From Bacillota bacterium (lineage in GTDB: Bacteria > Bacillota > Clostridia > Tissierellales > Peptoniphilaceae), in assembly GCA_023442775.1 (NCBI GenBank), contig JAEZXH010000002.1, positions 1-51,472 of the forward strand: a stretch of DNA of 51,472 nucleotides, given 5' to 3'. Position numbers and translations under genes: made by a program. A model generated the notes under the pieces. It made no database searches and was not told where the DNA came from. It was given only the letters and a program-made list of their open reading frames with translations. Numbering within the stretch: the first letter of the stretch is position 1; each line of letters opens with the position of its first letter. Below, piece after piece: positions 18,323 through 27,261 of the stretch.

Positions 18323-18949
18323 TTAAAATCCAGCGCGGAGGAGATCCTCCGTGGTGAGCCCGCTCGTGGCGGGAATCTTTCGTGCGTATTTTCCCAAGAT
18401 GTCCGTCTCGAGATTGACCAAGTCCCCAGGGCGGGCCCGGGAGAAGTGGGTGTGTTCTTTTGTATGGGGGATGAGGCCCACGGTGAAACTCTCACGGTCA
18501 AAGGCCATTACCGTGAGGCTCACGCCGTCGATGGCCACCGAGGCCTTCTCCACAATGCCCTCCAAGATGGCGGAAGAGGCGCCGATGCGCATCTTCGTGG
18601 CGAACCCCTCCTCTTGGAGGGAGAGGATGCGTCCCGTGTCGTCGACGTGTCCAAGGACGAAGTGGCCTCCGAAGCGACCGTTAGCCGCCATGGCCCGTTC
18701 CAGGTGTAAGATGTCTCCGGCTCGCTTCTTCCCCAGGGTGCTGCGGCGCAGGGTCTCCGCCATGGCGTCGGCACAAAAGCCAGTGGAGGAGAAGGTGGTC
18801 ACCGTGAGGCAGACCCCGTCGACGGCGATGCTGTCCCCTAAGTGGACGTCTTCGAGGACCGTAGAGCAGGAGATGTGAAGCCGTGCCCCCGTGGGAAGAC
18901 TCTCCATCGCCGAGAGGGTGCCCAGTTCTTCAACGATACCCGTAAACAT
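18323..18949 (-). CDS. ribE: Riboflavin synthase alpha chain
   Basis: The 208-residue enzyme performs the last step, turning two lumazines into riboflavin. It begins with the classic MFTGIVEELG and shows the two similar beta-barrel halves, each with an LGDSIAVDGVCLTV or EKASVAIDGVSLTV segment. I place the start at 18949 because of this N-terminus and the GAGGAGG upstream; the open frame extends to 19006 but adds no conserved sequence. It overlaps ribD by about 20 bases and is followed by ribBA. Confidence 0.95.
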   Translation of the reverse strand: MFTGIVEELGTLSAMESLPTGARLHISCSTVLEDVHLGDSIAVDGVCLTVTTFSSTGFCADAMAETLRRSTLGKKRAGDILHLERAMAANGRFGGHFVLGHVDDTGRILSLQEEGFATKMRIGASSAILEGIVEKASVAIDGVSLTVMAFDRESFTVGLIPHTKEHTHFSRARPGDLVNLETDILGKYARKIPATSGLTTEDLLRAGF

Positions 18950-20048
18950 GGGAGAACCTCCTCTTCTCGTCGTCGAGGCTAATGTGGAGAAGGAGATCTT
19001 CCCCAAAGGGAATGACCTCAGAAAAGCCGTGATGATTCAGAAGTTCCATCGCCGGGAACTCCCCGAGGACCGGGGGCAGTCCCTGTCCGAGAAACTTCGG
19101 GGCAATGTAGGCGAGGACGTGATCCACGAGGCCCTCCGCGGCGAAGGCGCCGTGAATGTGGGCTCCCCCTTCGACGAGGAGGGAATCGATGCCCCGCTCT
19201 AAGAGGGCACCCATGAGAGGGGAAAGGGCGATGTGTTCGTCTTCTTTCTCCAAGGAGAGGACCTCAATCCCCGCCTCTTCGTAGGGGGCGATGCGCTCTC
19301 GGTCGGTGACACTCGTAGCGATGAGGGTGGGGAGTTCCCTTGCCGTGGAGACGAGGCGACTCTTCATGGGGGTGCGCAGGTGGGTGTCGCAGACGATGCG
19401 CAGGGGTTGCCGGCCGCCGACGTGGCGACAGGAGAGGAGGGGATCGTCGGCGAGAATCGTCCCAATGCCCACGAGGATGCCTCGGTGTTCGTGGCGCATC
19501 TTTTGGACGTGGGCGAGGGCCTCGGCTCCGGTGATGACAAAGGGGCGCCCCTCCTCTCGTGCAATGCGTCCATCGAGGCTCATGGCGTACTTGAGGCTGA
19601 CGAGGGGGCGCTTCTTCTCCTGAGCCGTGAAGAAGGCGTCATTTTGTCGGCGAATCTCCTCTTCGAGAATCCCAGTTTCTACCCGGATTCCATGGGCGCG
19701 AAGAATCTCCGCTCCGCCCTTGGCCTTTGGATTTGGATCCCTTGCCCCGATGATGACGCGACCGACGTGTTTCTCCACGATGAGGTCGGTGCAAGGGGGT
19801 TGCTTTCCCCAGTGGGTGCAGGGTTCTAAGGTGACGTACAAGCTGGCGTGAGAGAGATCCTCTTCCGTGTTGGCAAGACACATCCTCTCGGCGTGGGCCT
19901 CCCCATAGGCCTCGTGGGCCCCAACTCCTAAGATATCTCCCGTATCGTCGTCGATGAGGATGGCACCGACGAGGGGATTTGGGGCGGTGTGCCCGCGAAA
20001 TCCCTCGGCAAGGCCCATGGCTCTTCGAATTAAATCTTCGTGATTCAT
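18930..20048 (-). CDS. ribD: Bifunctional riboflavin deaminase/reductase
   Basis: RibD deaminates and then reduces the pyrimidine intermediate. The N-terminal deaminase carries the zinc site HAE (AHAERMCLAN) and EPCTHWGKQPPC; the C-terminal reductase contains SLKYAMSLDGRIA and the LLVEGGAHIHGAF motif. The 372-residue form starting at 20048 (MNHEDLIRRAM) is preferred, with GGAGG six bases upstream. The frame is open to 20153, but that stretch lies in the riboswitch and terminators. It is the first gene of the operon D-E-BA-H, controlled by the FMN riboswitch. Confidence 0.95.
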   Translation of the reverse strand: MNHEDLIRRAMGLAEGFRGHTAPNPLVGAILIDDDTGDILGVGAHEAYGEAHAERMCLANTEEDLSHASLYVTLEPCTHWGKQPPCTDLIVEKHVGRVIIGARDPNPKAKGGAEILRAHGIRVETGILEEEIRRQNDAFFTAQEKKRPLVSLKYAMSLDGRIAREEGRPFVITGAEALAHVQKMRHEHRGILVGIGTILADDPLLSCRHVGGRQPLRIVCDTHLRTPMKSRLVSTARELPTLIATSVTDRERIAPYEEAGIEVLSLEKEDEHIALSPLMGALLERGIDSLLVEGGAHIHGAFAAEGLVDHVLAYIAPKFLGQGLPPVLGEFPAMELLNHHGFSEVIPFGEDLLLHISLDDEKRRFSHVYGYR

Positions 20049-20061
20049 TGGTTCCTCCATG

Positions 20062-20088
20062 AAAAAACGGTCCCCGTTCAGGGACCGT
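20062..20088 (-). terminator. Second terminator-like hairpin between FMN riboswitch and ribD
   Basis: On the minus strand ACGGTCCC pairs with GGGACCGT and runs into six T, directly followed by the ribD ribosome binding site. It forms a second stop signal after the one at 20095-20122. Confidence 0.75.
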
Positions 20089-20094
20089 GTCGAC

Positions 20095-20122
20095 GAAAAA
20101 ACCCCGGGAACCATTCCCGGGG
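20095..20122 (-). terminator. Expression-platform terminator of the FMN riboswitch
   Basis: A nine-base stem (plus 20102-20110 with 20114-20122, three-base loop) is followed by a T-tract on the minus strand. It fits transcription termination when FMN is bound. Confidence 0.85.
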
Positions 20123-20140
20123 CAGTGGAGAGAGTTCTCC

Positions 20141-20253
20141 AATCTTCTTTCATCCAGACTTTGACTGTCGGCTTCGGAATTGCACCGAATCATGCGCAAT
20201 CTGCGCTCGTGGGCTGTACCACCGGTAGGGACTTGCACCCTGCCCTGAAGATC
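20141..20253 (-). promoter_or_regulatory. FMN riboswitch (RFN element)
   Basis: Reading the minus strand from 20253, the hallmark blocks appear in order: GATCTTC for P1, AGGGCAGGGTGCAAGTCCC, TACCGGTGGTACAGCCC, then GGTGCAATTCCGAAGCCGAC and AGTCAAAGTCTGGATG, closing with GAAGATT for P1. It lies 52 bases after the -10 box and upstream of ribD. It senses flavin mononucleotide and should shut off the rib operon when FMN is plentiful. Confidence 0.96.
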
Positions 20254-20264
20254 TTGTTGAGTCC

Positions 20265-20293
20265 AATGTAGCACGAAAAAGAAAATTTGTCAA
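20265..20293 (-). promoter_or_regulatory. Promoter of the riboflavin operon
   Basis: On the minus strand TTGACA (plus 20288-20293) is followed by a 17-base spacer and TACATT (plus 20265-20270). This is a near-consensus vegetative promoter just upstream of the FMN riboswitch. Confidence 0.85.
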
Positions 20294-20415
20294 GAAAAAA
20301 ACAAAGATGGCGACGATTCTAACTTTCGCGAAAAAAGGAAGATAGATTTTGAAAGTAACTCTCAGATCAATAGGATACGATGTTATCGACGAACTCGTCG
20401 GTAAAGGAGGAAACC

Positions 20416-21072
20416 ATGGTGAGGATTCGAGAAAAACCGGAAGTACGTCGAGAGAAGATTCTCGATGCGGCCCGAGATCTCTTTTTGGAGAAGGGCTTTG
20501 AGAGGGTGAGTATGGACGCCATCGCAAAGGAAGCGTCTCTTTCAAAAGGGGGACTCTACCATTATTTTTCGTCGACCACGGAGATTCTTCTCGCTCTCTG
20601 TGCACGGAAATCGAGAAGACGCCTTGAAGAGACAAAAGAATGGAATGGTTCGTCCCAAGGGTGGAAAGAGATTCTCTTTAGGAAGCTCCTTGAGGACAAT
20701 GACGAGAGGAAAATCTTTGCGATGTTTCTTGAGGCAAGTCGGCAAAGAGAGCACCTTTACGAGGCTTTTCTCACGATGTGCGATGAGGAGTGTGAACACT
20801 TTCGCAGGATTGCAGTGGAGCATGGTCTTGGAGAGGAGATGATCGAAAAGGCGACCTCCCGGGAATTTATCGCCTATATGGCGATGGTCAGTCTCGGCAT
20901 GAGTCACCCATGGATCCGCGATGTGCTGATGGAGCATCCAGAATTTGTCCTTTCTCCTGTCTACCAGTTTTTGGGGATTGAAGATGAGGATAGAAAGAGA
21001 AGTACGACGGTTCAAGGGGTTCTCTTGGAGCGTTTTGAGAGTGGAGAAAGAGAAAGGAGTGACGCGAGATGA
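20416..21072 (+). CDS. TetR/AcrR-family transcriptional regulator
   Basis: The 218-residue protein has a TetR helix-turn-helix near the N-terminus (REKILDAARDLFLEKGFERVSMDAIAKEASLSKGGLYHYF, split here only for description; key GxxHYF ending is intact) and a variable ligand domain. ATG 20416 follows AAAGGAGG; the frame extends to 20380 without a good signal. It overlaps the first ABC gene (ATGA at 21069), so it most likely represses this exporter and itself. The inducer is unknown. It is transcribed divergently from the rib operon. Confidence 0.9.
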   Translation: MVRIREKPEVRREKILDAARDLFLEKGFERVSMDAIAKEASLSKGGLYHYFSSTTEILLALCARKSRRRLEETKEWNGSSQGWKEILFRKLLEDNDERKIFAMFLEASRQREHLYEAFLTMCDEECEHFRRIAVEHGLGEEMIEKATSREFIAYMAMVSLGMSHPWIRDVLMEHPEFVLSPVYQFLGIEDEDRKRSTTVQGVLLERFESGERERSDAR

Positions 21073-22805
21073 TTCGTCTTATTTATCAACACTTGAATTC
21101 TCGGCAAAAGTGCCGGTGGTTGTTTTCGATTCTATTGAGTGGTCTAAGCGTCTTTGCGGAATTGAGTATGTATGTGCTCGTCTGTCGGCTCATTGTGAGA
21201 GGACTCCGAGGGGATCTAGAATTTCAAGCCGTCTTGGGCCTCTTGGGTGCGCTTTTCGTTCTCGCGTGTCTTCGGGCAGTGAGTAGAGCCCAGGCTCTGA
21301 CGATGAGCCATCGGGTGGCCTTTGAAAGTTTGGCTCAGCTTCGCAAGAGCGCTCTTGAGCATTTAAGCCATGGAAGTCTTGGAAGTGTGACCGAGGAGCC
21401 GGCAGGGGCTCTTCGGACGAAAATTGTCGACACCATCGAACAAATGGAACTCATGGTCGCCCATGTGCTCCCGGAGGCATTTCCCGAGGCCCTTGGGGCG
21501 GTGGTCTCCCTCCTGATGATCTTCATCATCGATTGGAGACTGGGGCTTGTGAGTCTTGTCCCTGTGGTTCTTGGGTTTGGGGTCCTATCGGCGATGCTCT
21601 CGAAGAGTCGAGATAAGATCACCGAGTACTATGAAGCTCATCGGGAGATGGACGGTGCTCTTATGGAATTTGTCGGGGGCATTGAAGTGCTGAAGGTCTA
21701 CAACCAGGATGAACAATCATTTCGGCGCATGTCCCGTGCAGTCCTACACTATCGAGATTTTACGAAGGGATGGTATGAGGCCTCGGGCCTTGGCATGGCA
21801 GTGATGGAGACCTTTTCTCCTGCGGTATTTTTATTCTTAATGCCCTTGGGTCTATTCTTTCTCTACAGGGGAAGTCTCTCTACAGAGGAATATCTCCTGG
21901 CACTTCTCGTGAGTTTTGCCGCCCAGTGGGGGCTTTTACAATGTAGTTTGCTCATTGGGGGAATCGTCGAGCTCGGAGAAAAATTTTCTGTTCTCAATCG
22001 TCTCTTCACCCTTCCTGAGATTCGTCAAGGGGAAAAGATGCCAACATCCCACAGCATTGACTTTCAGGACGTCTGTTTTTCCTACGAGGATCAAGAAGTC
22101 CTTCATTCTCTTAGTTTTTCTATTGGCGAGGGAGAGAAGGTCGCTTTTGTGGGAGAGAGTGGAAGTGGAAAGAGTACGATCCTAAAGCTCCTGCTGCACT
22201 ATTACGATGTGAGTTCAGGAAAGATTTCCCTAGGGGGGATCGATCTCACTGAGCTTTCCCTCGAGGCCTTAATGGATCATATTGCCTACGTAAGCCAAGA
22301 AAATTTCCTCTTTGACGGGACGATTGAGGACAATCTTCGCGTAGGAAAACCCGATGCAACGAAGGAGCAAATCATTGAAGCGGCAAAGGCGGCCCACATA
22401 CACGAAAAGATTTTGTCCTTGCCCCATGGCTACGAGACACGAGTGGGCGATGCGGGATCAAAACTCTCAGGAGGAGAGCGTCAGAGACTGTGCATTGCTC
22501 GTGCAATCATCAAGGACGCTCCGATTCTTCTGCTCGATGAAATGACGAGTTATATGGATCCTGAGAATGAACAACGCATTACCGAGGCGCTGGAGGTGCT
22601 AAGCCGTAAGAAGACCGTCGTCACCATTGCCCATAAGTTGGGCTCTGTGAAGGATGTAGACCGGATCATTTTCTTAGACAAGGGGAGAATCCTCGCCATG
22701 GGCAGCCACGACGAACTCCTCCAGGTCCCTGCCTATGCACACCTTTGGGAGCGCTATTGTAAGGCGAAGAACTTTGAATTTAGAGAGGAGCTTATCCATG
22801 GGTGA
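21069..22805 (+). CDS. ABC transporter, fused membrane and ATPase domains, subunit 1
   Basis: The 578-residue half-transporter has six hydrophobic segments (about 18-300) and a C-terminal ATPase. Walker A is GESGSGKST (about 362-370), the signature is LSGGERQR, and Walker B is PILLLDEMTSYMD with the catalytic glutamate present. The H-loop reads TIAHKL. It is start-coupled to the TetR gene and overlaps the next half-transporter by eight bases; together they should form a heterodimeric type IV exporter. Drug, peptide or siderophore export are possible; sequence alone does not decide. Confidence 0.9.
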   Translation: MIRLIYQHLNSRQKCRWLFSILLSGLSVFAELSMYVLVCRLIVRGLRGDLEFQAVLGLLGALFVLACLRAVSRAQALTMSHRVAFESLAQLRKSALEHLSHGSLGSVTEEPAGALRTKIVDTIEQMELMVAHVLPEAFPEALGAVVSLLMIFIIDWRLGLVSLVPVVLGFGVLSAMLSKSRDKITEYYEAHREMDGALMEFVGGIEVLKVYNQDEQSFRRMSRAVLHYRDFTKGWYEASGLGMAVMETFSPAVFLFLMPLGLFFLYRGSLSTEEYLLALLVSFAAQWGLLQCSLLIGGIVELGEKFSVLNRLFTLPEIRQGEKMPTSHSIDFQDVCFSYEDQEVLHSLSFSIGEGEKVAFVGESGSGKSTILKLLLHYYDVSSGKISLGGIDLTELSLEALMDHIAYVSQENFLFDGTIEDNLRVGKPDATKEQIIEAAKAAHIHEKILSLPHGYETRVGDAGSKLSGGERQRLCIARAIIKDAPILLLDEMTSYMDPENEQRITEALEVLSRKKTVVTIAHKLGSVKDVDRIIFLDKGRILAMGSHDELLQVPAYAHLWERYCKAKNFEFREELIHG

Positions 22806-24534
22806 CATTCTACGCAGTGTCGGGGTCTTACTGGATCATATGGGAGAGAGAAAGAGAAAGATCCGCTTGGCCTATCCACTGATTTTTTTCGAATCCTTTA
22901 TGCGATACTTGCCCTTTGGCTTGATGGGCTTGATTCTTCGACGCCTATCTGAGAACCGTCTCGATGAAGATTTGATCTATCTCGTCCTCGGGGTGGTATG
23001 TCTTGGTATTGTGATCCAATGCACGATGAAGTTTTTCGCAGATCGCCTTCAAAAGACTCAGGGATTGGAAACATTTTCTGAGAAACGACTCGAGATTTTG
23101 AAGCACCTTCGCAGGCTTCCTTTGGGATTTTACAGTGATGCCCATATGGGGCAGGTGGCGTCGATCCTTGGAACGGATATGACCTTCTTAGAGGAATATG
23201 GCGTACATCAGATTTCCATTGCCGTCGTGGGAATTGCAAACCTCTTGATGTGTTGTTTCTGGATGATGGTCTTCGTTTGGCGCGTGGGGCTTGTCTATCT
23301 TCTCCTACTCCTTGTAAGCACAGGGCTCAATGAAAGGGCAAATCGACGACAACGGCTTCAAACTCCAAAACGTCAGGCCTCCTTTGGAGATATGAGTACA
23401 GAAATCTTAAACTTTGTACGAGGTCTTCCGACGATTAAGGCCTTTAACATGGAGCGTGAGAGAAGTGTCAAGGTCTACGATGCCATTGAGAGGACGAGAG
23501 AGATTGCGATGGAGATGGTAGAAGGGGTCAAACACGACTTGCTTCTCGAACGGTTGACGCGAGATCTTATGGTTCCCATGTTGTGTGGTCTCTCGATATT
23601 TCTCATCAGCCGCCATCAGATGGATCTGGCTACGGGACTGATCCTTTGTTTCTTCTCCATCATCTTGCGTAGTCCCCTTCAGGCTCTTGGGGCGGTGGCA
23701 GAAGTCTTACCTGTGACGGATGCGGCCCTTGAGAGGATGGATCAAGTCTTTGAACATGAGATCTTACAAGACAGAGGACATTCGGTTCCTCGCTCCAATG
23801 TCATTACCTTTGAGGACGTGAGTTTTTCCTACGAGGGGGAAGAGGAGGCGCTCTCCCACATTCATCTCACCATCCCAGAGAAGAGTTTTACCGCCCTTGT
23901 AGGCCACTCGGGAAGTGGAAAGAGCACTCTCGTCAACCTCATTGCGAGGTTTTGGGACGTCTCCTCGGGAAAAGTGTGTATTGGAGGGGTAGACGTCAGA
24001 GATATTGCCTTTTCGGAACTCATGGATCGGGTGAGTATGGTCTTTCAGAGAACCTACCTCTTCCACGATACGGTTGCGGAAAATATTGCCATGGGAAATC
24101 CCTCGATGAGCCGACAGGAGATTGTGGAAGCGGCCAAGCGAGCAAGGGCCCACGAGTTCATTATGAACCTTCCCCAGGGATACGATACGATTCTCGCTGA
24201 AGGAGGAGGTAGTCTCTCCGGAGGAGAGAGACAGCGCATTGCCATCGCAAGGGCCATTGCGAAAGATGCTCCCATTGTGCTTCTGGACGAGGCGACTGCA
24301 GGAATTGACCCAGAAAATGAACTCTGGATTCAAGAGGCCTTTGAGGAATTGATCAAAGAAAAAACTCTCGTCGTCATCGCCCACCGCCTCGACAGTATTC
24401 AAGGGGCGGATCAAATCTTAGTCCTCGATCATGGGAGAATCGTCGAAGGAGGAACCCATGAAGAACTCCTTGAGAAGAAGGGCGTCTACGAGAGAGAGTA
24501 TAGAATTTACGAAGAGTTACGAAAAGACGCCTAA
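22798..24534 (+). CDS. ABC transporter, fused membrane and ATPase domains, subunit 2
   Basis: This second half-transporter is also 578 residues long. Membrane segments fill the first 300 residues; the ATPase has Walker A GHSGSGKST (about 369-377), signature LSGGERQR, Walker B IVLLLDEATAGID and H-loop VIAHRLDS. The start at ATG 22798 (GAGGAG seven bases upstream) overlaps the previous stop; the open frame reaches 22735 but lies inside the first subunit. Both ATP sites look canonical, unlike exporters with one degenerate site. Confidence 0.9.
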   Translation: MGDILRSVGVLLDHMGERKRKIRLAYPLIFFESFMRYLPFGLMGLILRRLSENRLDEDLIYLVLGVVCLGIVIQCTMKFFADRLQKTQGLETFSEKRLEILKHLRRLPLGFYSDAHMGQVASILGTDMTFLEEYGVHQISIAVVGIANLLMCCFWMMVFVWRVGLVYLLLLLVSTGLNERANRRQRLQTPKRQASFGDMSTEILNFVRGLPTIKAFNMERERSVKVYDAIERTREIAMEMVEGVKHDLLLERLTRDLMVPMLCGLSIFLISRHQMDLATGLILCFFSIILRSPLQALGAVAEVLPVTDAALERMDQVFEHEILQDRGHSVPRSNVITFEDVSFSYEGEEEALSHIHLTIPEKSFTALVGHSGSGKSTLVNLIARFWDVSSGKVCIGGVDVRDIAFSELMDRVSMVFQRTYLFHDTVAENIAMGNPSMSRQEIVEAAKRARAHEFIMNLPQGYDTILAEGGGSLSGGERQRIAIARAIAKDAPIVLLDEATAGIDPENELWIQEAFEELIKEKTLVVIAHRLDSIQGADQILVLDHGRIVEGGTHEELLEKKGVYEREYRIYEELRKDA

Positions 24535-24550
24535 GGGCTCTCAAGGACCA

Positions 24551-24624
24551 GCTGCTCCTCATGGAGATGTTGTGATGGGACTTTATCTTCTCTTGTGATA
24601 AGATAAAGAAAAGAAAGGAGCAGC
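24551..24624 (+). promoter_or_regulatory. Nested inverted repeats covering the ribosome binding site of the next ABC gene
   Basis: Outer arms GCTGCTCCT (24551-24559) and AGGAGCAGC (24616-24624) and inner arms CTTTATCTT (24581-24589) and AAGATAAAG (24600-24608) are all perfect 9-base complements. The outer right arm contains the Shine-Dalgarno. In a read-through transcript the site would be paired; the inner dyad could also be an operator. Confidence 0.55.
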
Positions 24625-24626
24625 CC

Positions 24627-25382
24627 ATGATTGTCTTTGAGCACGTGACAAAAGAGTATCCGACGAAGCTTGCCTTGGAGGATCTCAATCTTCAGATTGA
24701 GGACGGAGAAATCTTCGGATTGATCGGTCATAATGGAGCGGGAAAAACCACGGCGATCAAAGCCCTTACCGGGATTCATGAACCCACCTCGGGGCGGGTC
24801 CTCGTTGGAGGGCATGACGTGGCGAAAGAGGGGATGACCACCAAGGCGATGATTGGCTATGTCCCCGACAGTCCCGATATGTTCTTGCAACTCTCGGCGA
24901 GAGAGTACTGGGATCTTATCGCCTCGATCTATGGAGTTCGTGACCAGATCAAGGAAGAGCGGCTTTTAGAGCTTCTCCAGACCTTTCCCCTAGAGAGAAC
25001 CGATGAGGCCATTGCAAACTACTCCCACGGAATGCGTCAAAGAGTGTTTCTCATTGGGGCACTTCTGCCCAATCCCTCGGTCTGGGTTCTCGATGAGCCG
25101 ATGACAGGTCTTGATCCCGAGGCGAGTTATCGGTTAAAAGAAATGATGCGCACCCATGCGAAAGAGGGAAACACCGTCCTCTTCTCCACCCACGTCCTCG
25201 AAGTCGCCGAAACTCTCTGTGACCGCATCGCCATCTTACAGCGTGGGCACCTCATCTTCTTGGGCACCATGGAAGAGCTCAAGGCCCAACACCCCGGCGA
25301 GGGCCTCGAGCGGATCTATCTCAAACTCATCGGCTCCTTAGATGAGAGTGGGGGAGGTGATTCCCATGACGAGTCCCTTTAA
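24627..25382 (+). CDS. ABC exporter ATP-binding protein
   Basis: The 251-residue ATPase carries Walker A GHNGAGKTT (about 34-42), a Q-loop region replaced by GYVPDSP, a signature degenerated to YSHGMRQR, Walker B VWVLDEPMTGLD and H-loop STHVLEVAE. This pattern is typical of ABC-2 type exporters of the CcmA/BcrA group. It overlaps the following permease by 17 bases and the two form one exporter. The AGGAG before the ATG is part of a possible hairpin. Substrate unknown. Confidence 0.9.
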   Translation: MIVFEHVTKEYPTKLALEDLNLQIEDGEIFGLIGHNGAGKTTAIKALTGIHEPTSGRVLVGGHDVAKEGMTTKAMIGYVPDSPDMFLQLSAREYWDLIASIYGVRDQIKEERLLELLQTFPLERTDEAIANYSHGMRQRVFLIGALLPNPSVWVLDEPMTGLDPEASYRLKEMMRTHAKEGNTVLFSTHVLEVAETLCDRIAILQRGHLIFLGTMEELKAQHPGEGLERIYLKLIGSLDESGGGDSHDESL

Positions 25383-26850
25383 GCAGGTCTTTAAGGCCGT
25401 CGTCCTCTCGGGGAGCGGCGCGCGGACGGAGATGCTCCGGGAAAAGGGAAAAGACCCCTACCCCTCCCTCCTGCGGGGAACCATCATCGCAAGTTTGACC
25501 TCGGTCCTCTACGCCTTCATGTTTCTCTTTATCGATTACTCCAAGGCGCCGAATAGTTTCTTGCTCTTTCTGGGCTTCTTTGGAGTGATGTGGCTTGCCA
25601 CCTTGGTGCCCACTGCCTTTCAAGTCGTCCTGTCCTCGAAGGACATGCTCTGGTACCAACACCTTCCCGTGAAGGAGGAGACGATACTCCTTGCAAAGCT
25701 TGCCTTTCTCGGGGTGGCGGCAAACGGGACGATCCTTCCCATGTTCGCCAGCATCATGAAGTTTTCCCATGACATCCACTTCTTCCTCTGGCCGTTGGTG
25801 GGGATTCTTCTGACCCTGGGGGTGACGGCTCTTGTCTATCTTGTGAGTGGACTCCTTCTCGTGGGGATGTCCAGTAACAAGATTCCCCCGAGTTTTCAAC
25901 GGTTCCTCCTCCGGGTCCAGACCATCCTTGCCACCATCGTCATCTTCGTGGTGGTCTTTTCCTTCCAGAGGGCGCCGAAACTTCAGGGCGAACCCTTTGC
26001 CGTCGTCGCCTTTCTCATCGCGCACCCCCTCCTCGTGTCCGGGGTCTTCTTCGCCGTAAGTGCGGTGCTTCTCTTTCTCTTTGGGAAACGGGAAATCCCA
26101 AGGCTCTACGAGCGAGTGGGACGCATTGAGTCCGTCAGTCGCGGCGGAAGGCGAAAGGGGAAGGGGAGTCTCTTGCGCTACAACATCGGCCTCATCACCG
26201 ACTCCAAGACCTTCGCCTATGCGGTTGATGGCTTTTTCTTAAATGGCATCCTCCTCATCTCTGTGGGGATCAACCTTCGAGAGATGATTCTCTCCGCCGC
26301 AGCACCCTTAAAGCCCTTTATCGCCGCGCAGATTGGCTTGGCGTCGACCTGGCTTCTCCTCTACAACGCCTCGATTCGCACCTCCTTCCTCTCCCTCGAC
26401 GGGGAGGCGGGGACCTATTTCGAGGCCCTGCCCATCACCTTGGCCCAGCGGATTCGAGAAAAGGCGAAGGTCCTCACGGGACTTCTCTTTCTCCAGGCGA
26501 CGATTCTTCTCCTCGTTGCCCATCTCCTCTTCAAGCTCTTCACTCCGAAGATCTTCATCCTCAATGTGTTCTTGACCCTCATCAGCGCCTTCTTCGCCGC
26601 CCGAGCAGGTCTTCAAAAGGACGCGAAGGACCTCTTCTACGACTGGACGAATCCCACGGACATCCTCCTTCGAGGTACGAGTCGCGGGAAGGCCTTCGCC
26701 ACCCTCTTTGGGGAGATTATCCTCCTCTGCGTCTTCTTTGGGGTTCTCAATGTCCTCGCCGCCCACGGGACGCCACTCGCCATCCTCTACGGCGTCATCT
26801 ACGTCCTCTGGGCGGTGGGCATCGTCGTCTTCGCCCTCTTGGGGGCATAG
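25366..26850 (+). CDS. ABC exporter permease
   Basis: The 494-residue integral membrane protein has about ten to twelve hydrophobic segments and no soluble domain. It resembles the large permeases that pair with a single BcrA-like ATPase in Bacillota. The ATG at 25366 is chosen because GGGGGAGGTG lies upstream; an in-frame ATG at 25342 would overlap the ATPase further. It contains a short basic loop (SRGGRRKGKGS) midway. Substrate unknown. Confidence 0.85.
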   Translation: MTSPFKQVFKAVVLSGSGARTEMLREKGKDPYPSLLRGTIIASLTSVLYAFMFLFIDYSKAPNSFLLFLGFFGVMWLATLVPTAFQVVLSSKDMLWYQHLPVKEETILLAKLAFLGVAANGTILPMFASIMKFSHDIHFFLWPLVGILLTLGVTALVYLVSGLLLVGMSSNKIPPSFQRFLLRVQTILATIVIFVVVFSFQRAPKLQGEPFAVVAFLIAHPLLVSGVFFAVSAVLLFLFGKREIPRLYERVGRIESVSRGGRRKGKGSLLRYNIGLITDSKTFAYAVDGFFLNGILLISVGINLREMILSAAAPLKPFIAAQIGLASTWLLLYNASIRTSFLSLDGEAGTYFEALPITLAQRIREKAKVLTGLLFLQATILLLVAHLLFKLFTPKIFILNVFLTLISAFFAARAGLQKDAKDLFYDWTNPTDILLRGTSRGKAFATLFGEIILLCVFFGVLNVLAAHGTPLAILYGVIYVLWAVGIVVFALLGA

Positions 26851-26881
26851 AATCCCCTATGGAAAGAAAAGGAGTGACATC

Positions 26882-27163
26882 ATGGGTCTCTTTCACAACG
26901 ACACGAAGACACTGAAAGAATATTGCGATCAATACGGCCTCACCGAGTTGGAACCCAAGGACTTGGACATCATCGAAGAGGTCTTAGAACTCACCGCCGG
27001 GCAAGACTTCGTCCGAAACGCCCTCTCTATCGTCTCGGCTCCCGAAGAACGAGCAAAACTTGGGAGCCTAAACGCCCTAGTGGCCCAGCAATGGATCCTC
27101 ATTCGTCAGATGCAGACCTTAAATGAGACGTTAAGTCGCATCGCCGACCGCCTCGAAGACTAG
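26882..27163 (+). CDS. Small protein of unknown function
   Basis: A 93-residue, mostly helical, acidic protein starting MGLFHNDTKTLKEYC. It has no signal peptide or membrane segment. AAAAGGAG lies eight bases before the ATG, and codon use matches the host, so it is a real gene. The C-terminal half (LVAQQWILIRQMQTLNETLSRI) looks like a short coiled coil. It follows the ABC permease by 31 bases, so it may share its transcript, and a terminator follows at once. I do not recognise the family. Confidence 0.75.
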   Translation: MGLFHNDTKTLKEYCDQYGLTELEPKDLDIIEEVLELTAGQDFVRNALSIVSAPEERAKLGSLNALVAQQWILIRQMQTLNETLSRIADRLED

Positions 27164-27187
27164 CACCGGGTTTTCCGGTGCTTTTTT
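27163..27187 (+). terminator. Terminator after the small protein gene
   Basis: GCACCGG (27163-27169) pairs with CCGGTGC (27175-27181), followed by six T. Confidence 0.88.
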
Positions 27188-27222
27188 GTTGTGGAAAAAA
27201 AGAAAATTTGCACACATTAAGG

Positions 27223-27228
27223 TATAAT
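27223..27228 (+). promoter_or_regulatory. -10 box upstream of the interrupted repeat-domain gene
   Basis: TATAAT in AAGGTATAATGGG, 34 bases before ATG 27262. No clear -35 hexamer at the usual spacing. Confidence 0.45.
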
Positions 27229-27261
27229 GGGACTATCTGATGATTTCAAAGAGAGGTGCCT

